From positions 682,001 through 746,000 of the forward strand of contig JACKFL010000006.1 of assembly GCA_020632495.1 (NCBI GenBank): a stretch of DNA of 64,000 nucleotides, read 5' to 3'. This document shows positions 8,397 to 16,499 of the stretch, piece after piece. A model generated the notes under the pieces. That model saw only the letters and a list, made by a program, of their open reading frames with translations. It made no database searches and was not told the DNA's origin. Both the position numbers and the translations under genes were made by a program. This DNA is from Candidatus Omnitrophota bacterium. GTDB lineage: Bacteria; Omnitrophota; Gorgyraeia; Zapsychrales; Zapsychraceae. Every line of letters starts with the position of its first letter. The stretch's first letter is position 1.

Positions 8397-10820
8397 ATGC
8401 GCGCCAAGGGCATTAAGATATTCCACAAGATTTTTCTCGCCTACGTTTTGATCGGGGTCGTGACGATCTCGGTCACCAACATCATCCAGTACAACAGCCG
8501 CAAGGCGTACATCGAAAACAGTTTCCGCTCTCAGGGACAGCAATTCCTCAACGCCGCGGTGGATTACTTCCAGGAAGTCTACAATCTGCGGATGATCCGC
8601 GATTTGCAGCTCATCGCGGAGTCGCCGTCACTCGACAATATGCTGACCTCACAGCGCAATGAGGCGCTGGTCACCCGGCCGAATGTCGAGAAACTCTTTC
8701 TGCATTTCACCCGCAATGATGCGCATAAGTACCTGTCGCTGCGGTTCATCGATGCCAAAGGGGAAGAACAGGTGATCACCGAAGGCAACCGCCGCATCCG
8801 TGAATACATCTCCTATGATCAATTGCGCGACCACTCCCGTGACCGGCTTTACGCCGAGATTTATCACCTGTATGAAGAATTGAGTGCGGATCAAAGTGTC
8901 GGTGTGATCGTCTCCAAACCGTTCATTCATGAAAACGAGTACACCCTCGTGGCGGCGATCGCCAAGGAGGATCCGGAGGTCCTCGGTTTCGGCGGGGCGG
9001 TGGTGCTTCATATCTCGCTCAGCGACTTTTACGATTACATCTCAGCCGTAGAGGTCGACGGTTACCCGATTATCAAGTCGTACACTCTGGACGGTGAGAA
9101 GATTTTCGATGCCTATCCCGGCGGCGCGCCGTATGAGCGTGAAGACGAAAGCCGCTATATTGTGTCCGCGAATCTGATTCAGTCCGGAAGCGATCAGCGT
9201 CCGTTGTTTGTCGTTAAGTCGATGATACCGTTGTCGATTTTTTCCAAAGAAATTCATCAGGAGCTGATCGATTTCCTGCTGATAGCCTGCTTCATGATGG
9301 CGCTGGTAGCGCTCGCCGCCTATGTGCTGTCACGGTTCATTTCCCGTCCGATCAATCAATTGGTCGAGGGGACAAAGCGGATTTCCAACGGTGACCTGTC
9401 GACCTTTATTCAGGTCGGATCGAATGATGAGATCGGCCTGTTGACGGACCAGTTTAACAGCATGGTCCGCAACCTCAAGCAGTCTAATGACCGCTTAACG
9501 TATGAGGCCTGCCATGATGTGCTGACCGATTTGCCGAACCGAGCCCTGTTGATCGACCGCCTCGATATGCTGATCCGCCGCTACCGTCGCGATTCCCGTA
9601 GCCGCTTCGCGTTGCTCTTTATCGATCTCGACCGGTTCAAGTTGGTCAATGACAGCATGGGGCATCATGCCGGAGACAAATTGCTGCAGCAGATCAGCCA
9701 ACGGCTGAGCCGGATCGTACGCGACGTCGATACTGTCGGCCGGCTGGGGGGTGATGAGTTCGTCATTTTGATGGACCAAATCGCCACGGAACGGGATCCC
9801 GAGATCCTGGCGGAGCGGCTCCAGCTCGAGTTAGATCGGCCGTTTAAACTCAGCGGGCAGGAAATTTATGTCAGCTGCAGTGTCGGGATTATCATCAGCC
9901 AGCCCGGCTACGAACAGCCTTCGGATTATTTGAGGGATGCCGATACCGCGATGTACTATGCCAAGTCGTCGCACGCGACCAAGTACAAGATGTTTGACGA
10001 GACTATGCGGTCGTCGGTCATGTCGACGATGCAATTGGAGATGGACCTGCGTTCGGCTCTCGAACAGGGGCAATTCGTCATGTATTATCAACCCATTGTC
10101 TGTCTCAAGCAGATGCGTATTGTGCGGTTAGAGGCCTTGATCCGCTGGCAGCATCCCGAGCGCGGTTTTGTTCAGCCGGACGAGTTTATCCATAATGCCG
10201 AGGAAACCGGCATGATCGTGGAGATTGACCGTTGGGTCCTGCGACAGGTTTGCCAGGATATCCGGCGCTGGTTCGACTTAAAACTGCCGCCGGTGCGGTT
10301 CAACGTCAATTTTTCGGCAAAGCAGTTCGAACAGCGGGGATTGATCAAGCAGATCAGGGAGGCGTTGAGCGATAATCAGGTGTCCCCGAAATGGTTGGGG
10401 ATTGAGATCACCGAAACGGTCGCCATGAGTGATGTCGCAATGAATATTGCGCTGCTCAATCAACTGCACGCGATGGGAATAACGATATCCATCGATGACT
10501 TCGGCATGGGTTATTCTTCGCTGAACAGTTTGAAGCTGTTTCCGGTGGATCATTTGAAGATCGACCGGCATTTCATTCATTCCCTGGAAGCCGAACCCGA
10601 CCGGACCGCTATCATCGAGGCGATTATCGTGATGGCGCATAAGCTCGGCTATGAAGTGGTCGGGGAAGGAGTCGAAACCGAGACGCAGCTGCGTTTTCTG
10701 CGCGGCAACCATTGTGACCAGGCGCAGGGTTATCTCTTTTCGCGGCCGGTCGATTTCGAGGCGATTACCAAAATTATTAATCAACCCCTTACTACGGTGA
10801 CAAAAAAACAGGAGGGATGA
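8397..10820 (+). CDS. Membrane sensor with HAMP, GGDEF and EAL domains
   Basis: 807 residues. TM1 near residues 10-30, a periplasmic Cache-like sensor region, TM2 near 290-315 (LLIACFMMALVALAAYVL), HAMP (SRPINQLVEGTKRISNGDL) and then GGDEF and EAL domains. The diguanylate cyclase site is intact (LGGDEF near 450, upstream DLDRFKLVND). The phosphodiesterase site also looks intact: EALIRW near 580, NFSAKQFE, EITETVAM, IDDFGMGYSSL, DHLKIDRHF and EGVET. Both c-di-GMP synthesis and breakdown are therefore possible. The start at 8397 has GGGGAG nine bases upstream. It likely receives its signal from the binding protein encoded immediately upstream. Confidence 0.92.
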   Translation: MRAKGIKIFHKIFLAYVLIGVVTISVTNIIQYNSRKAYIENSFRSQGQQFLNAAVDYFQEVYNLRMIRDLQLIAESPSLDNMLTSQRNEALVTRPNVEKLFLHFTRNDAHKYLSLRFIDAKGEEQVITEGNRRIREYISYDQLRDHSRDRLYAEIYHLYEELSADQSVGVIVSKPFIHENEYTLVAAIAKEDPEVLGFGGAVVLHISLSDFYDYISAVEVDGYPIIKSYTLDGEKIFDAYPGGAPYEREDESRYIVSANLIQSGSDQRPLFVVKSMIPLSIFSKEIHQELIDFLLIACFMMALVALAAYVLSRFISRPINQLVEGTKRISNGDLSTFIQVGSNDEIGLLTDQFNSMVRNLKQSNDRLTYEACHDVLTDLPNRALLIDRLDMLIRRYRRDSRSRFALLFIDLDRFKLVNDSMGHHAGDKLLQQISQRLSRIVRDVDTVGRLGGDEFVILMDQIATERDPEILAERLQLELDRPFKLSGQEIYVSCSVGIIISQPGYEQPSDYLRDADTAMYYAKSSHATKYKMFDETMRSSVMSTMQLEMDLRSALEQGQFVMYYQPIVCLKQMRIVRLEALIRWQHPERGFVQPDEFIHNAEETGMIVEIDRWVLRQVCQDIRRWFDLKLPPVRFNVNFSAKQFEQRGLIKQIREALSDNQVSPKWLGIEITETVAMSDVAMNIALLNQLHAMGITISIDDFGMGYSSLNSLKLFPVDHLKIDRHFIHSLEAEPDRTAIIEAIIVMAHKLGYEVVGEGVETETQLRFLRGNHCDQAQGYLFSRPVDFEAITKIINQPLTTVTKKQEG

Positions 10821-10845
10821 CCCGCGCTCCCCGTCGGGATCCTCC

Positions 10846-10874
10846 TTGCCTCCCCCGCGGGAGTTGGTTATAAT
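10846..10874 (+). promoter_or_regulatory. Promoter predicting a leaderless mRNA for the radical SAM gene
   Basis: TTGCCT (10846-10851), 17-base spacer, perfect TATAAT (10869-10874), then six bases to the ATG at 10881. No Shine-Dalgarno sequence is present. The geometry is the same as at 3996-4031. Confidence 0.6.
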
Positions 10875-10880
10875 TGAAGC

Positions 10881-12374
10881 ATGCCGCCCAACCGCAATAT
10901 ATTGCTCATTAATACCTGTATCCTCACCATACAGGAATACACGGCCAACCGGTGTTACCCGGTTGGCCTTTTATCGTTGGCGTCCTATTTGCGCCGGGAA
11001 GGACATACGGCTATTGATTTGCTCGATTTCAACATACCCGGCAAGTACCGGGAGCTGGAGTCGGTCCTCCGACAGACGCAACCGGATGTTGTCGGATTAA
11101 CCGGTCTGACCATTGATCGCGAATGCATCCGACAGACGGCGGAACGGGTCAAGCGCTGGAATCCGGACTGCCTGGTGGTGTGCGGCGGTCCGTATGCGTC
11201 GGCCTCCTGGCGGTCGGTGGTGGCGGATCCGAATATTGATCTGGTTGTCATCGGAGAGGGAGAGGAGACCTTTCGCGAGATCCTTGATCGCCGTTTCGAC
11301 GGCGAGTCTCTGGACGGTATTGCCGGAACGGCCGTAGCCGGCGACGACGGGCTTGTCACGCAAGGACCTCCACGGCTGCCGATCATGGATCTGGATTCCC
11401 TGCCGGCACCGGCTTACGATCTGGTCGATCTGAAATATTACGCCCGGACCGAATCGATGGCCCCGATCGGCTGCCGGCCGTATATCGCAATCTTCAGCTC
11501 GCGGGCCTGTCCCTACCGGTGTACGTATTGTCACGATATTTTCGGCAAGACCTTTCGGGCGATGAGCGCCGAGCGCATGGTGGAGTTGATTGAGCATTAC
11601 ATCGCCGAGTACGGGATCCGTGACTTTGAGTTTATCGACGATATCTGGAATCTCGACCGCAAGCGCGTGATCCGGTTTTGCGAGCTCGTGATCGCCCGGA
11701 AGCTCGCCATATCCTTTCACTTTCCCAATGGGATCCGTATGGACATCATGGATGAGCACATCATCACGCTGCTTAAACAGGCCGGCTGCGTCTTTATGTG
11801 CATCGCCGTGGAATCGGCGGATAAGGGGATTCAAAAACAGATCAAAAAGAATAACAAGCTGGAGAAGATCAAAGAGAATATCGCAATCGCCGACCGGGTG
11901 GGTTTGTTGACCATGGGATTCTTCATGATCGGATTTAGAGGGGAGACGTTCAGCCAAATGCTGAAGACCTTCCGCTATATGGTGACATCGCGGCTGAATC
12001 TGGCGGTGATGCACACCGTGACGCCGTTTGAAGGCACGGAATTGTATGAAGAAGACCGGGGCAGCACCTCCGGCCCGGAGCAGGACTTTGATATGGACAC
12101 CTACCACCGCAGCTACACCGGATTGTCGCCGGTTCCCGATTGGCAGATTGCGCTGGGCAAACAGATCTGTTACATCTTGTTTTATGCCCACCCCATCAGA
12201 GCCATTAAACTCATCCGGCGGTATCCCAACAAAGCCTACCTGCCGCGCAAGGCCTGGCAGTGCGTAAAACGGACCATCCACCTCTTGCGTCCCAAGCGGG
12301 GCAGAACGTTGGCTCAATTTCAAACGCCGGAATCCCGCGCGTCGCAGGCCAAATTGTCCTCTCTCTCGCAATAA
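10881..12374 (+). CDS. B12-binding-domain radical SAM protein
   Basis: 497 residues. The N-terminal ~150 residues form a cobalamin-binding-like Rossmann domain (VGLLSLASYLRREGHT, VVGLTGLTID, VVCGGPYAS, VIGEGEETF). The radical SAM core starts with C210-PYR-C214-TY-C217, the 4Fe-4S ligands, and continues with FEFIDDIWN and GFFMIGFRGET. This class (BchE/P-methylase-like) covers methyltransferases and ring-forming enzymes, and the substrate cannot be read from the sequence. It is not the arsenosugar enzyme ArsS, which lacks this N-terminal domain as far as I know. It stands alone between a sensor gene and a modular-protein gene. Confidence 0.85.
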   Translation: MPPNRNILLINTCILTIQEYTANRCYPVGLLSLASYLRREGHTAIDLLDFNIPGKYRELESVLRQTQPDVVGLTGLTIDRECIRQTAERVKRWNPDCLVVCGGPYASASWRSVVADPNIDLVVIGEGEETFREILDRRFDGESLDGIAGTAVAGDDGLVTQGPPRLPIMDLDSLPAPAYDLVDLKYYARTESMAPIGCRPYIAIFSSRACPYRCTYCHDIFGKTFRAMSAERMVELIEHYIAEYGIRDFEFIDDIWNLDRKRVIRFCELVIARKLAISFHFPNGIRMDIMDEHIITLLKQAGCVFMCIAVESADKGIQKQIKKNNKLEKIKENIAIADRVGLLTMGFFMIGFRGETFSQMLKTFRYMVTSRLNLAVMHTVTPFEGTELYEEDRGSTSGPEQDFDMDTYHRSYTGLSPVPDWQIALGKQICYILFYAHPIRAIKLIRRYPNKAYLPRKAWQCVKRTIHLLRPKRGRTLAQFQTPESRASQAKLSSLSQ

Positions 12375-12423
12375 ACCCCCACAGAGCACGGTTTCTCAGC
12401 GGTTATTTCCAAAATTTAATAAT

Positions 12424-12453
12424 TTGCCGGAAATAGGAAAAATGTGTTAATAT
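12424..12453 (+). promoter_or_regulatory. Promoter of modular protein P1
   Basis: TTGCCG (12424-12429), 18-base spacer, TAATAT (12448-12453). The predicted start near 12460 gives a long leader (~127 bases) that contains the shared element at 12493. Confidence 0.4.
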
Positions 12454-12492
12454 TAATCATCTTGTAGCACCGCAGCGATACTCCCGCACGCG

Positions 12493-12503
12493 ATTCCCCA
12501 ATC
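12493..12503 (+). promoter_or_regulatory. Shared 11-base leader element (P1 copy)
   Basis: ATTCCCCAATC, 94 bases before the chosen ATG. The identical 11-mer precedes P2 (29784) and P3 (34140), and a 9/11 match precedes P4 (62912). Its function is unknown; as RNA it could pair with GGGGA-type ribosome-binding sites such as GGGGAG at 12577. Confidence 0.55.
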
Positions 12504-12586
12504 ACATAACATTGACAAACAATATTGATCGAATCCCGTTTGGTCCTGATCTTTATGACCGGCTGATTTTGTATTCGGGGAGTCCC

Positions 12587-15500
12587 ATGTTTATCGAACA
12601 ACATCAACCCAAGAATGGAATCCTGCGCCGCATCGTTACCGTTGCCCTGGTGGTTTGCTTTGTCACCGGCAACGTGATTCTGCCGCCCCCGGTCCAAGGT
12701 GCCGATCCCGGCGCCGGGGCTGAGGGTTTGCCCATGCCCGGCGTTCGAGTCGCTCCGAGTCCCGCCTATCACCCTGTTTTGGTCAAAGGAATGACGGTCT
12801 ATCCGGATGAGCCTTTCCATTTCGATTTAATTATGGAAAGCGGAGACGCCAGTGTTTCCCGTGAGGACATCAGCCACGAGGCCCAAAAGACGGCGAAATA
12901 CTTCCTGGCGTCTTTGACGGTCCCGCAGGGAGATTTATGGGTAAATTTATCTCCGTATGAGTCAGAACGGATCATTCCGCCGGACTTGGCCCGCACGCAA
13001 ATGGGCCGGGACTTACTCAAGCAGGATTATCTGCTTAAACAGCTGACGGCGAGTTTGATGTACCCCGAGCAGGAATTGGGGAAAACATTCTGGGAGCGTA
13101 TTTACAGCAAAGCCCGCGCCCGGTACGGGACCACGGATATTCCGCTGGAAACGTTTAACAAAGTCTGGATCCTGCCGGATTATGCGCGGGTTTACGAGGA
13201 TCAGTCGACGGTATATATCGTCCAGTCGCGATTGAAGGTCATGCTCGATCATGACTACCAGGCGTTGCGGCAGGCCGATGAATTTACCGCCCGCACGCAT
13301 GCCCCCGCGGAACTTCCGCTCAGTGCCGAGATGGTGCGTGATTTGATTCTGCCGGAGATTGAGCGGGAGATTAATGAAGGCCAGAACTTTGCGCCCTTAC
13401 GGCAAATCTACCACGCGCTGATTCTGGCGCAATGGTATAAAGAAACCCTGCGGGACAGCTTCTTGGGGCACGCCTACGTGGACCTCAACAAGGTCAGTGG
13501 AATAGACGACGTTGACGCCGGTATTCAAGATCGCATCTACAATCAGTATATGGCCGCTTACAAGATCGGAGTTTTTAACTACATCAAAGAAGACCGGGAT
13601 GTGCTCTCGGCTCATGCGATTCCCCGGCATTATTTCTCCGGAGGATTTACCGGTACGGACATTACGCTCGGGCACAGCCCCGACCGGGCGATGTTTGCCC
13701 GCAGCATTACGGGTGATTTGTATAAAGTGAACTTGCAGGTCCGCCCTGAGTGGAATTCTCCCTATCCTTCGGACCAAGCCATATTGACGCAGTTGGGACA
13801 CATTCTCAAGGTCCCGTTTAAGGGGAAATTCCGCAGCACATCCGTGCCTTTACGGCTTATTCTCAGCGGCCTCATTGTCCTCGGTGTGTGCACGGCATGC
13901 GAACGGGATCAGGCCGGAGGCCAGGGCAAACAGGACACGACCGTGGTCCAGTTGTTCGAGGCCGACCGCCTTGAGGATTTGCTGATTGCGATCTACCACG
14001 ACAGCGACAATATCGGTTTTCCCAAGGGATACGAAGATCAGTTCCTGGCCCTGGGACCCAGGGCTATGGACCGCCTCATTCAGGAATTGGGAAATCCCCA
14101 ATCGGCCGTCTTTCAGGATGTCGCCGGCAACACAGTCGTGCCGAAGTCCGCTTACAGACTTCTGACACGTTTCGGCGAACCGGCGTACAATGCCCTACTG
14201 GGGCTGCTTGAAAGTCCCGATCCCTATGTGCAGGGCCGCGCGGCGGAAGGTTTGTTAGAGTTCGGCGATCCGCGAGCGATTCCGTTTTTAATCCGCCGGC
14301 TCATGACAGCGGACGGACGTCTCAATGACGGGCTGAGCCAGGCATTGACCAGATTTCAAAACGAGGGGGTCAAGGCGGCGATACCGATCTATGCCCGTGC
14401 GCTGCGTGCCGCCGACAGGCGGGTCGTCGGCAACCGAGGATTGTACCCGGACCGTAGCAATCATGTGGTGGCGATCAGAGATTTGCAGCGTATCGGCGAT
14501 GAATCCGCCGTACCTGTCCTCGAAGAACGACTTCGACAGTTGCGGATTATTAGTGAAGAATCAATACCGTATGAAGTCACTAACGTCATCTCCGCCCTTA
14601 CCGAAATTTATTTAAGGCTCCAGGCGCAGTCCAACTCTCTTTTGCCGGCTATCAGGAAATACCGGGATAGTGAGGAATGGCGGATGCGATTGCTCGCTTA
14701 CCGGATTGCGGAACGCTTGCCTGATTCGGTGCGCGCTGTATATCTGTCAGAGGTTCCGGAATCAGAGAGGATCAGGCGTATTCGACGGGACCTGGACTCA
14801 GCCCAACCGGAATTGCGGACGCATGCCGCTCGCTCTGTCGGCGCCCTTGCGACGGTCCCGGCGGAATTGGTGGAGGATTTGCTGAGGATTGCCCGCACGG
14901 AGGACATTTTCACACCCACCAGTATGCCGGGCAGTTCGGCGTACCTTTATACCAGAGACCTCAACGGACCTGCCCGGATCGCGGCCCTGCAGCAGTTGCA
15001 TAGGCTGGAGGTCCCCGAGGAAGCTCTCCTGCCCATATATATTGATGTCCTGGAGAAATACTGGTTACATAGAGCCAAGATCGTGGGTCTTAACAGCCTG
15101 TTCCTGGTGACATTGGAAGGGATGCGCCGGATGGGGCCGGAGGCCGCGGCCGCCGGGCCGTATTTGAGGGATATCATAGATGTGGAACGCCTTTTTGGTA
15201 ATTCCAACCTCTACGAAGATTATCCCGCCATTGCCGACACGCTGGTCAGTATCGGTTACACGGAAGGAGTGATGCCGATCGTGGAACGGCATTTCTACAG
15301 TGCCCGATCCCCCAACGCCGTGGATTATGTGTCCAGTCTGAAGGTATTGGCCATGGATCCGGTCACACTATTGGATGTACGGGCCCGGGTCAATGCATCG
15401 CCGCAGCTAACGCTAAGATACAATAGGAACAGAGATATTAATGCTATTCTCTACAATGAAACGGACCGCGAGGTCTTAGCCGCGATTCTGAAGACGCGCT

Positions 15501-15907
15501 TGCTCGACGCCTATGACAGGGAAGATTTTCTGGAAGTGTACGCCGATGATTTGGATTTACTGGCGGCCGTCGATCCGGAATACTTTGACGGACTCGAGTG
15601 GAGAATATTCAAGGAGAAGCGCTGGCCGGTGATTCGCAATTGGAGCCTGACGGCCGGCGGCTTGCTGGCCCTGCTCGCTTTCTACGGGTATATCCGGCGT
15701 AACAGGTCCCAGGACAACGCGCAACTGTCGGAGGTCGGCGGTATCGACATGAACGAAATTGTCATCGACCGCGGTGGTCGCCTGGATGGTCTTTCCCCTA
15801 GCCCCGGCGCGGGGGAGAGGGCGGGAGTTTTAATTAACGGACTCCGTCCCGTGATTGTCGAACTGACACCGGTTTCCGAGGCCCTCATCTTTTCCGGTCG
15901 GGAATAG
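12587..15907 (+). CDS. Modular secreted protein P1: shared N-module, internal lipobox, HEAT repeats, shared tail
   Basis: 1106 residues from the ATG at 12587 (GGGGAG four bases upstream; it gives a clean signal peptide, whereas the in-frame ATG at 12512 adds 25 residues in front of it). Residues 1-37 are a signal peptide. Residues ~40-352 are the module shared with P2-P4 (LWVNLSPYE, KQDYLLKQLTASLMYPE, TFNKVWILP, IPRHYFSGG). Around 420-438 comes a second hydrophobic segment ending in a lipobox-like VCTAC with Cys438. Residues ~470-980 are helical HEAT-like repeats (PYVQGRAAEGLLEFGDPRAIPFLIRRL). A membrane helix near 1018-1040 is followed by YIRRNR and the tail (GGIDMN ... INGLRPVIVELTP). The function is unknown. 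The internal signal suggests an ancestral lipoprotein gene captured between module and tail. Confidence 0.85.
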   Translation: MFIEQHQPKNGILRRIVTVALVVCFVTGNVILPPPVQGADPGAGAEGLPMPGVRVAPSPAYHPVLVKGMTVYPDEPFHFDLIMESGDASVSREDISHEAQKTAKYFLASLTVPQGDLWVNLSPYESERIIPPDLARTQMGRDLLKQDYLLKQLTASLMYPEQELGKTFWERIYSKARARYGTTDIPLETFNKVWILPDYARVYEDQSTVYIVQSRLKVMLDHDYQALRQADEFTARTHAPAELPLSAEMVRDLILPEIEREINEGQNFAPLRQIYHALILAQWYKETLRDSFLGHAYVDLNKVSGIDDVDAGIQDRIYNQYMAAYKIGVFNYIKEDRDVLSAHAIPRHYFSGGFTGTDITLGHSPDRAMFARSITGDLYKVNLQVRPEWNSPYPSDQAILTQLGHILKVPFKGKFRSTSVPLRLILSGLIVLGVCTACERDQAGGQGKQDTTVVQLFEADRLEDLLIAIYHDSDNIGFPKGYEDQFLALGPRAMDRLIQELGNPQSAVFQDVAGNTVVPKSAYRLLTRFGEPAYNALLGLLESPDPYVQGRAAEGLLEFGDPRAIPFLIRRLMTADGRLNDGLSQALTRFQNEGVKAAIPIYARALRAADRRVVGNRGLYPDRSNHVVAIRDLQRIGDESAVPVLEERLRQLRIISEESIPYEVTNVISALTEIYLRLQAQSNSLLPAIRKYRDSEEWRMRLLAYRIAERLPDSVRAVYLSEVPESERIRRIRRDLDSAQPELRTHAARSVGALATVPAELVEDLLRIARTEDIFTPTSMPGSSAYLYTRDLNGPARIAALQQLHRLEVPEEALLPIYIDVLEKYWLHRAKIVGLNSLFLVTLEGMRRMGPEAAAAGPYLRDIIDVERLFGNSNLYEDYPAIADTLVSIGYTEGVMPIVERHFYSARSPNAVDYVSSLKVLAMDPVTLLDVRARVNASPQLTLRYNRNRDINAILYNETDREVLAAILKTRLLDAYDREDFLEVYADDLDLLAAVDPEYFDGLEWRIFKEKRWPVIRNWSLTAGGLLALLAFYGYIRRNRSQDNAQLSEVGGIDMNEIVIDRGGRLDGLSPSPGAGERAGVLINGLRPVIVELTPVSEALIFSGRE
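15795..15821 (+). repeat. Imperfect GC-rich palindrome inside the P1 coding region
   Basis: CCCC...CCCC facing GGGG...GGG, translated in frame as SPSPGAGERAG within the linker of the P1 tail. Peptides of this kind are typical of dispersed palindromic repeats that land in reading frames. The matching linkers of P2 and P3 do not contain it. Confidence 0.35.
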
Positions 15908-15940
15908 TCCCGCCTCCCCGACGCACCCCCCTTGATTATA

Positions 15941-15972
15941 AATAAAAAATCCGCCGAAGGGATATTCGGCGG
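15941..15972 (-). terminator. Rho-independent terminator of tRNA-Ser
   Basis: Eight-base-pair stem CCGCCGAA (15951-15958) / TTCGGCGG (15965-15972) with a six-base loop. Read on the minus strand it is followed by a T-rich run (TTTTTTATTT), which fits termination of the tRNA-Ser transcript. On the plus strand no T run follows. Confidence 0.6.
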
Positions 15973-16093
15973 CCCGATAGGCGCGAATTAATCAATGGAT
16001 TCAATGACGTCAGCGGATCAATCATTGATTGACGCTACGCGGGTTCTCAGAAATCTTGTTTGAGTTTCTCAGACGGGATTTGGAGAAGAAGAA

Positions 16094-16182
16094 CGGAGAG
16101 GCAGGGATTCGAACCCTGGGTCCCCCTTGCGGGAGACAACTGATTAGCAGTCAGCTCCATTCGGCCACTCTGGCACCTCTCC
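16094..16182 (-). tRNA. tRNA-Ser (anticodon GCT)
   Basis: An 89-base type II tRNA on the minus strand: acceptor GGAGAGG/CCTCTCC, discriminator G, anticodon loop CTGCTAA (anticodon GCT), a long variable arm (CTCCCGCAAGGGGGA) and the T arm with GGTTCGAATCC. CCA is not encoded. It reads codons AGC and AGU. Confidence 0.96.
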
Positions 16183-16291
16183 AAAAGGGGTAGCTGCGTA
16201 ATTTCCTGTGGAGCCGTCTCGTCAAATTTGTTCTGCAAGTTTGGCGGACTCTCCGGAATTACACAGACTAAATACAGACAGTTCAATGATC

Positions 16292-16368
16292 AAAAAAGGT
16301 TATGGTCGATGCCCCAGGCTTGAGCTTGCCTTCCCGGGATGATTCAGCAATCGACATAAGCCTTTTTT
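16292..16368. other. Long A/T-flanked stem-loop, bidirectional terminator or small RNA
   Basis: AAAAAAGG (16292-16299) pairs with CCTTTTTT (16361-16368), and the stem continues inward with GGTTATGGTCGAT against ATCGACATAAGCC, giving about 18 pairs with two bulges. The inner ~40 bases can fold further (CCAGGC/GCCT). Because A and T runs flank it symmetrically, it could terminate transcription from either side: tRNA-Ser lies to the left and the minus-strand ATP-grasp operon ends to the right. Elsewhere in the gene-free stretch 15908-16499 I see only the tRNA and its terminator. Confidence 0.45.
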
Positions 16369-16499
16369 CTGCAGCAGCTTATCAAGATGTGCCTGGAATA
16401 CATAAATTCCCGCCAAAGAGGCCGGGAAGAGGAGGCTGATGCTGTGCGAAATTCAAGTTTCCTTTATACCAAACTTTCCAATCCCTGTAAAGCACGAAC

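Noticed and set aside
10881..12374. The radical SAM gene as the missing arsenosugar enzyme ArsS
   Set aside because: It has an N-terminal B12-binding-like domain and lies 47 kb from arsM; it fits the BchE/methyltransferase class better.
11097..12389. 430-codon open frame on the minus strand opposite the radical SAM gene
   Set aside because: The plus-strand frame has clear family motifs (CxxxCxxC, B12 domain); the antisense frame shows no motif and is a GC-rich shadow. The same applies to long antisense frames at 1091-2053, 7284-8543, 20244-20993, 23013-24059 and 61732-62769.
12512..12586. Earlier in-frame ATG for P1
   Set aside because: It adds 25 polar residues before the signal peptide, and GGGGAG precedes the ATG at 12587.
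16292..16368. Signal recognition particle RNA
   Set aside because: The hairpin lacks the GGAAG-type tetraloop and the conserved internal loops of SRP RNA; kept only as an unassigned structure.
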